64,000 nt of DNA, from the NCBI GenBank assembly GCA_003635265.1, contig PYIZ01000033.1:62001-126000 (forward strand), given 5' to 3'. Positions 60,832 through 64,000 of this stretch are shown here, piece by piece. Within the stretch, counting starts at the first letter, position 1. Each line of letters opens with the position of its first letter. The notes beneath the pieces are model-generated. The model saw only the letters and a list, made by a program, of their open reading frames with translations. It was not told the origin of the DNA and did no database searches. This DNA is from Candidatus Poribacteria bacterium. GTDB taxonomy: Bacteria; Poribacteria; WGA-4E; PCPOR2b. A program made the position numbers and the translations under genes.

Positions 60832-62098
60832 AGACATCCTCCACGATCTCTGCAAATGCGGTGAGGAATAGATCGGCGTGTTCGCGGGAAAACACCAGCG
60901 GCGGACGAATTTTGAGAACATTGCCCAGCGATCCAGCGCTCCCGATGAGGAACCCTTTTTCCTTCAGGCGATTGACAAACAGTGTGGCACCCTCGCGGTC
61001 AGGGACTTTGGTATCGTGGTCACTCACCCACTCCAACCCGATGAACAGACCGTGCCCACGAATTTCTGCCATAGGCGGGCAGTGTGGTTGGAGCTTGGAC
61101 AGTTCGGTGCGCAGATATTCGCCGACATCGGTGACGCTCTCCCGTAGGTTTTCAGCTTCGATTACCTCTATCACCGCCATACCCACCGCAGCCTGTAACG
61201 GACTGGAAGCAAAGGTATTGAAGTAACGTTTACGTTCGCGGAAAGCGTCCACCAGTTCCGTTCTTGCCACAGTCCCAGCCAGAGGCAGCCCGTTTCCCAT
61301 CGGTTTGCCCATCGTGATAATGTCTGGAACGAAGTCCATCACCTCGTAGCCCCACCAGCTACCCGTCCGGCAAAAACCTGCCTGCACTTCGTCAGCGATG
61401 AACAGACCGCCAGCGTTGCGGACGATTTCGGCGGCTTTTGGCATAAAACCTTTTGGGATGTCGGGCAAACCCTCGTTGGCGAGAATGGGGCAGACCAACA
61501 TACCCGCGAAGGGGACATCGTTAGCAGCAAAACTGTCGATCGCCCTACGGACTTCTGATAGGTAGAGGTCGGTCAGTTCGGATTCGGAGGCGTCCTCTTG
61601 CAGCGGACGATACCGCTGTGGATACGGGATAGCACGGATCTCAGGATCTGCATCGCTAGCGCGAGTGAGTTTGCCAACTTCCGCGCTGTTACCGTGGTAC
61701 GCAGCGTCGGTGCAGATGATCCCCCGTCCGCTGGTTGCTATACGCGCCATGCTCATGGCGACTTCGTTGGCTTCCGTTCCTGTGCAGGTGAACACAACAC
61801 TTGCCAACTCGTCAGCGTGGTGGCCGGTCAGGCGTTCAGCGTAGTCGAGGACACCTTCGTGCAGATACCGACTGTGGACGTTGAGCGTACTCGCCTGTCG
61901 GTGCATCGCCTCAACCACATGTGGATGGCAGTGCCCCACACAAGGTACGTTGTTATACATATCTAGGTAGCGCTGTCCATCGGGGTCAAACAGCCATACC
62001 CCTTCTCCACGCACGATGTTTACCGCCTCTTTGTAGAAAAGTGGTGTCCCGGTGCCTAGCAATTTTTCACGGCGTGCAAGTAAATCGGTTGTGGCCAT
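60815..62098 (-). CDS. Class III PLP-dependent aminotransferase-fold enzyme, phospho-lyase-like
   Basis: A 427-residue PLP enzyme. YLDMYNNVPCVGHCHPHVVEA with LHEGVLDYAERLTGHHA closely follows ethanolamine-phosphate/phosphohydroxylysine phospho-lyases. IADEVQAGFCRTGSWWGYE precedes the PLP-binding Lys in ITMGKPMGNGLPLAG. The adjacent APH-fold kinase would supply the phosphorylated substrate, and elimination of phosphate from a phospho-amine is a good working hypothesis; ordinary transamination cannot be excluded. A phosphorylated amino alcohol or hydroxylysine-like compound is the candidate. Confidence 0.88.
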   Translation of the reverse strand: MATTDLLARREKLLGTGTPLFYKEAVNIVRGEGVWLFDPDGQRYLDMYNNVPCVGHCHPHVVEAMHRQASTLNVHSRYLHEGVLDYAERLTGHHADELASVVFTCTGTEANEVAMSMARIATSGRGIICTDAAYHGNSAEVGKLTRASDADPEIRAIPYPQRYRPLQEDASESELTDLYLSEVRRAIDSFAANDVPFAGMLVCPILANEGLPDIPKGFMPKAAEIVRNAGGLFIADEVQAGFCRTGSWWGYEVMDFVPDIITMGKPMGNGLPLAGTVARTELVDAFRERKRYFNTFASSPLQAAVGMAVIEVIEAENLRESVTDVGEYLRTELSKLQPHCPPMAEIRGHGLFIGLEWVSDHDTKVPDREGATLFVNRLKEKGFLIGSAGSLGNVLKIRPPLVFSREHADLFLTAFAEIVEDVYGTTP

Positions 62099-62168
62099 AA
62101 GGTTCCCTTTCAGGTTTATAAAGTGCCTTTGGCAGTGGTTCGTGGGTTAGTTCGTACACTAACACGCT

Positions 62169-63794
62169 CTATCTGTAACGGATATACAGTTCAAGTTTTT
62201 CGATCTGGATACGACCAAAAATAGCGGGCAGTTGTTGGGTCAACCTCATGCCGACGAGATTGGCTCCCACCGCAAGATAACGCGGTGCTACGGTGAAAAT
62301 CAACCAATTTTTGAAAGCATTAACCTTCGGAGTATCTAATGTCTCAGCGCGAGGGGTGTCGAGCAGGATGTTGTTTAACCTCACCTCAATCCGCGATCCA
62401 ATCTCCTCAAGCTTTTCTTTCACAGACAAAGCCTCACTAGCTGCATCAGAGATAGCGATCCGTAACGTCATCTGATCGATCTCGTCTGATGCTGCATTCA
62501 CATCATCCGCCACATTCAGGATGAGCAGCGTATCCTCTCCGCCGTCATCTGCCAACGCTGCGGGCAAAGCTGCTAGCATGTTGGTCTGGAAATACATGTG
62601 CCGAGGGGTGTGCCAATTCGCCGGTGATGGCACCACATATTCAGCGTGTCCGCCGCCGCGTCGTTCGACGAAAAACACTTTGTCCACTCCTTTGAGCGTG
62701 TCGGGGCTGCCAATTTCACTGAAGACTTTGCGCTGCGTTTCCCACCGAGGGGACGGACTGAGCCCCAGATGTTGTGCCGATTGTGGGGAGGATACCATTA
62801 AATTGAACGTGTGCATACCGTCGGGATTTTGACGCCACCAGTTCGCGCAAACACCGCGCCAGACTTCTAGGTCCGGCTCCCTATACCCATCGGTGGAGTG
62901 ATGGTCGTCAAAGCTTGGGTAGACCTTGATGGGGGTGTCCGCGGTGATATGGCGAAAGGCAGCTATGTCTGCGTTTGCTGTCCGTGTGCCGACTACGAGG
63001 ATATCAACTAGAAAATCACGCACCCAAGTCTCCACGTCCATACCGTCAAAATGGCATCCCATGAGGTCCTCCGGCACGCGGGCTGCCAACAGCAGTGGTC
63101 GCCCACGTTTGTTCCCAATGTCAAGCAGGGTGGTGCGTATATCGCGCATGAAGCCGGTCAGTATATCGCGGTGCAACCATTGCTCCTCTGGGAATAGCAC
63201 CGGGATCCGTGCGAAGTCAATTTGGATGCCGTCGAAGTCGTAGATCTCAGCCACTTCGCGCACCACGTTCAGCTTCAAATCGCGCACCCCTTGGAAGGCA
63301 AAATTCCAGTAGGGGTGCCATTTGTAGATTAACCAGTCCGGATGTTCAGCTTTTAGTGGAATCGGTTGATCGAACGGACGGGGCGGATCGAACAGATCGT
63401 CGTTGTCTGATCCATTGATCCGGTATGAAAAGAAGACCTCTCGACCGCGTTTCTTTGCCTCGACCAAGAGAACCTCAACTGGATCGATACCAACTTCCCA
63501 CCATTTCGGAAAGACGTTTTCCGTGTAGGGTATTACCTCACTGGGCCAGACCGCTGTGTTCCCTTCTCCCCATTCAAACCAAATGCTGTCAATCTGGTTT
63601 GGTTGCTCATCAAGGCGACTCATGTAGAAGTCTATAATCTTATCTAGCCGCTCTGGCCCAACCTCGTTATTCCTGAATACACCGTTAGCCAATACATCGT
63701 CTTGGAAGATGATTCGACGCTGCCGGTTGATAGCCGCAATGTGTTCGCGGCTGATGGATAATCTGTTAGATGTCGTTCCGTCTGGTGCGTTCAT
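62169..63794 (-). CDS. Putative glycoside-hydrolase-like TIM-barrel protein
   Basis: A 541-residue protein of no certain family. The segment VAEIYDFDGIQIDFARIPVLF and the earlier REVFFSYRINGSDND are typical of alpha/beta-barrel glycoside-hydrolase-like (GHL/DUF4015-type) proteins, where the Asp of DGIQIDF is a candidate active-site residue. A beta-rich C-terminal region follows from about residue 440 (LRIAISDAASEAL). No signal peptide. Sits upstream of the aminotransferase-kinase pair on the same strand, 70 bases away. Substrate unknown. Confidence 0.6.
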   Translation of the reverse strand: MNAPDGTTSNRLSISREHIAAINRQRRIIFQDDVLANGVFRNNEVGPERLDKIIDFYMSRLDEQPNQIDSIWFEWGEGNTAVWPSEVIPYTENVFPKWWEVGIDPVEVLLVEAKKRGREVFFSYRINGSDNDDLFDPPRPFDQPIPLKAEHPDWLIYKWHPYWNFAFQGVRDLKLNVVREVAEIYDFDGIQIDFARIPVLFPEEQWLHRDILTGFMRDIRTTLLDIGNKRGRPLLLAARVPEDLMGCHFDGMDVETWVRDFLVDILVVGTRTANADIAAFRHITADTPIKVYPSFDDHHSTDGYREPDLEVWRGVCANWWRQNPDGMHTFNLMVSSPQSAQHLGLSPSPRWETQRKVFSEIGSPDTLKGVDKVFFVERRGGGHAEYVVPSPANWHTPRHMYFQTNMLAALPAALADDGGEDTLLILNVADDVNAASDEIDQMTLRIAISDAASEALSVKEKLEEIGSRIEVRLNNILLDTPRAETLDTPKVNAFKNWLIFTVAPRYLAVGANLVGMRLTQQLPAIFGRIQIEKLELYIRYR

Positions 63795-63924
63795 AGGAAG
63801 TCTCCAACGGTTTCAAAATCGTGGCTGCGGTTGCGGGTGGCACGGTTACACGAAAAATTATATCAAAATTGCGAGAGATTTAGAATAAAAATCGAGAACT
63901 GATAGAGGTGCCCAAAGTGGATGC

Positions 63925-63958
63925 GAGTTCACTAATGTACTAATGAACCAATGAACAA
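63925..63958. repeat. MITE-like repeat fragment
   Basis: GAGTTCACTAATGTACTAAT and ATGAACCAATGAAC match the middle of the elements at 45965 and 59683. The remaining window (63795-64000) has no gene. Confidence 0.6.
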
Positions 63959-64000
63959 ACTGTTTTTGGATGTTGACAGACACTGGATTCTTGTGTATGA

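Noticed and set aside
1-64000. CRISPR array, tRNA or rRNA genes
   Set aside because: No regularly spaced direct repeats, no cloverleaf-like sequence with the conserved TTCGA arm, and no rRNA core sequence was found by eye.

Overview
The window reads as one piece of a bacterial chromosome with dense genes, moderate GC and mostly AGGAGG-type ribosome binding sites. Two features define its character. One is an intact division/cell-wall (dcw) block together with menaquinone and purine genes. The other is a large set of non-heme iron dioxygenases: ten phytanoyl-CoA dioxygenase (PhyH)-like genes and one TauD/TfdA-like gene in 64 kb. They sit among sialidase-like BNR proteins, enolase-superfamily enzymes, amidohydrolases, a creatininase-like protein, a ThuA protein and Gfo/Idh-type dehydrogenases. 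That mixture is typical of Candidatus Poribacteria and similar marine or sponge-associated lineages. This assignment is an inference from gene content and has not been tested by phylogeny.

Layout. 1-6.0 kb (minus strand): amidohydrolase (cut by the window edge), PhyH, aldo/keto reductase, purH, a serine-acetyltransferase-like protein and PhyH. 6.0-7.9 kb: mqnA and mqnE of the futalosine menaquinone pathway. 8.0-10.4 kb: an AT-richer TdeIII-type restriction-modification pair with its own strong promoter. 10.5-17.3 kb: S-adenosylmethionine hydrolase, two PhyH, an O-methyltransferase, an enolase-superfamily enzyme, a beta-propeller protein and a creatininase-like hydrolase. 17.3-28.6 kb: dcw cluster murD-ftsW-murG-murC-[ribbon-helix-helix gene]-ftsQ-ftsA-ftsZ, followed by a B12-binding-type radical SAM protein. 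28.6-45.9 kb: catabolic and dioxygenase genes, including three consecutive PhyH genes and a divergent promoter pair at 35.03-35.11 kb. 46-53 kb: a lone HicB-like gene, a GNAT fragment, PhyH, a sialidase-like protein, and a PAS histidine kinase with an NtrC-type sigma-54 activator. 53-64 kb: an orphan ABC permease, zinc alcohol dehydrogenase, NHL propeller, sialidase-like protein, TauD/TfdA, acetamidase/formamidase, a kinase plus class III PLP enzyme pair, and a putative glycoside-hydrolase-like protein.

Points that stand out: (1) a family of about 150-bp non-coding elements with imperfect terminal inverted repeats (two full copies and several fragments), resembling MITEs; (2) a ribbon-helix-helix gene with an apparently leaderless promoter and two upstream inverted repeats, placed inside the dcw cluster where murB/ddl often lie; (3) two PhyH proteins whose iron-binding HxD motif reads HxN or HxG; (4) an MqnE with a Cx5Cx2C cluster motif; (5) a predicted small-molecule kinase overlapping a class III PLP enzyme that resembles phospho-lyases. 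No tRNA, rRNA or CRISPR array was recognised.
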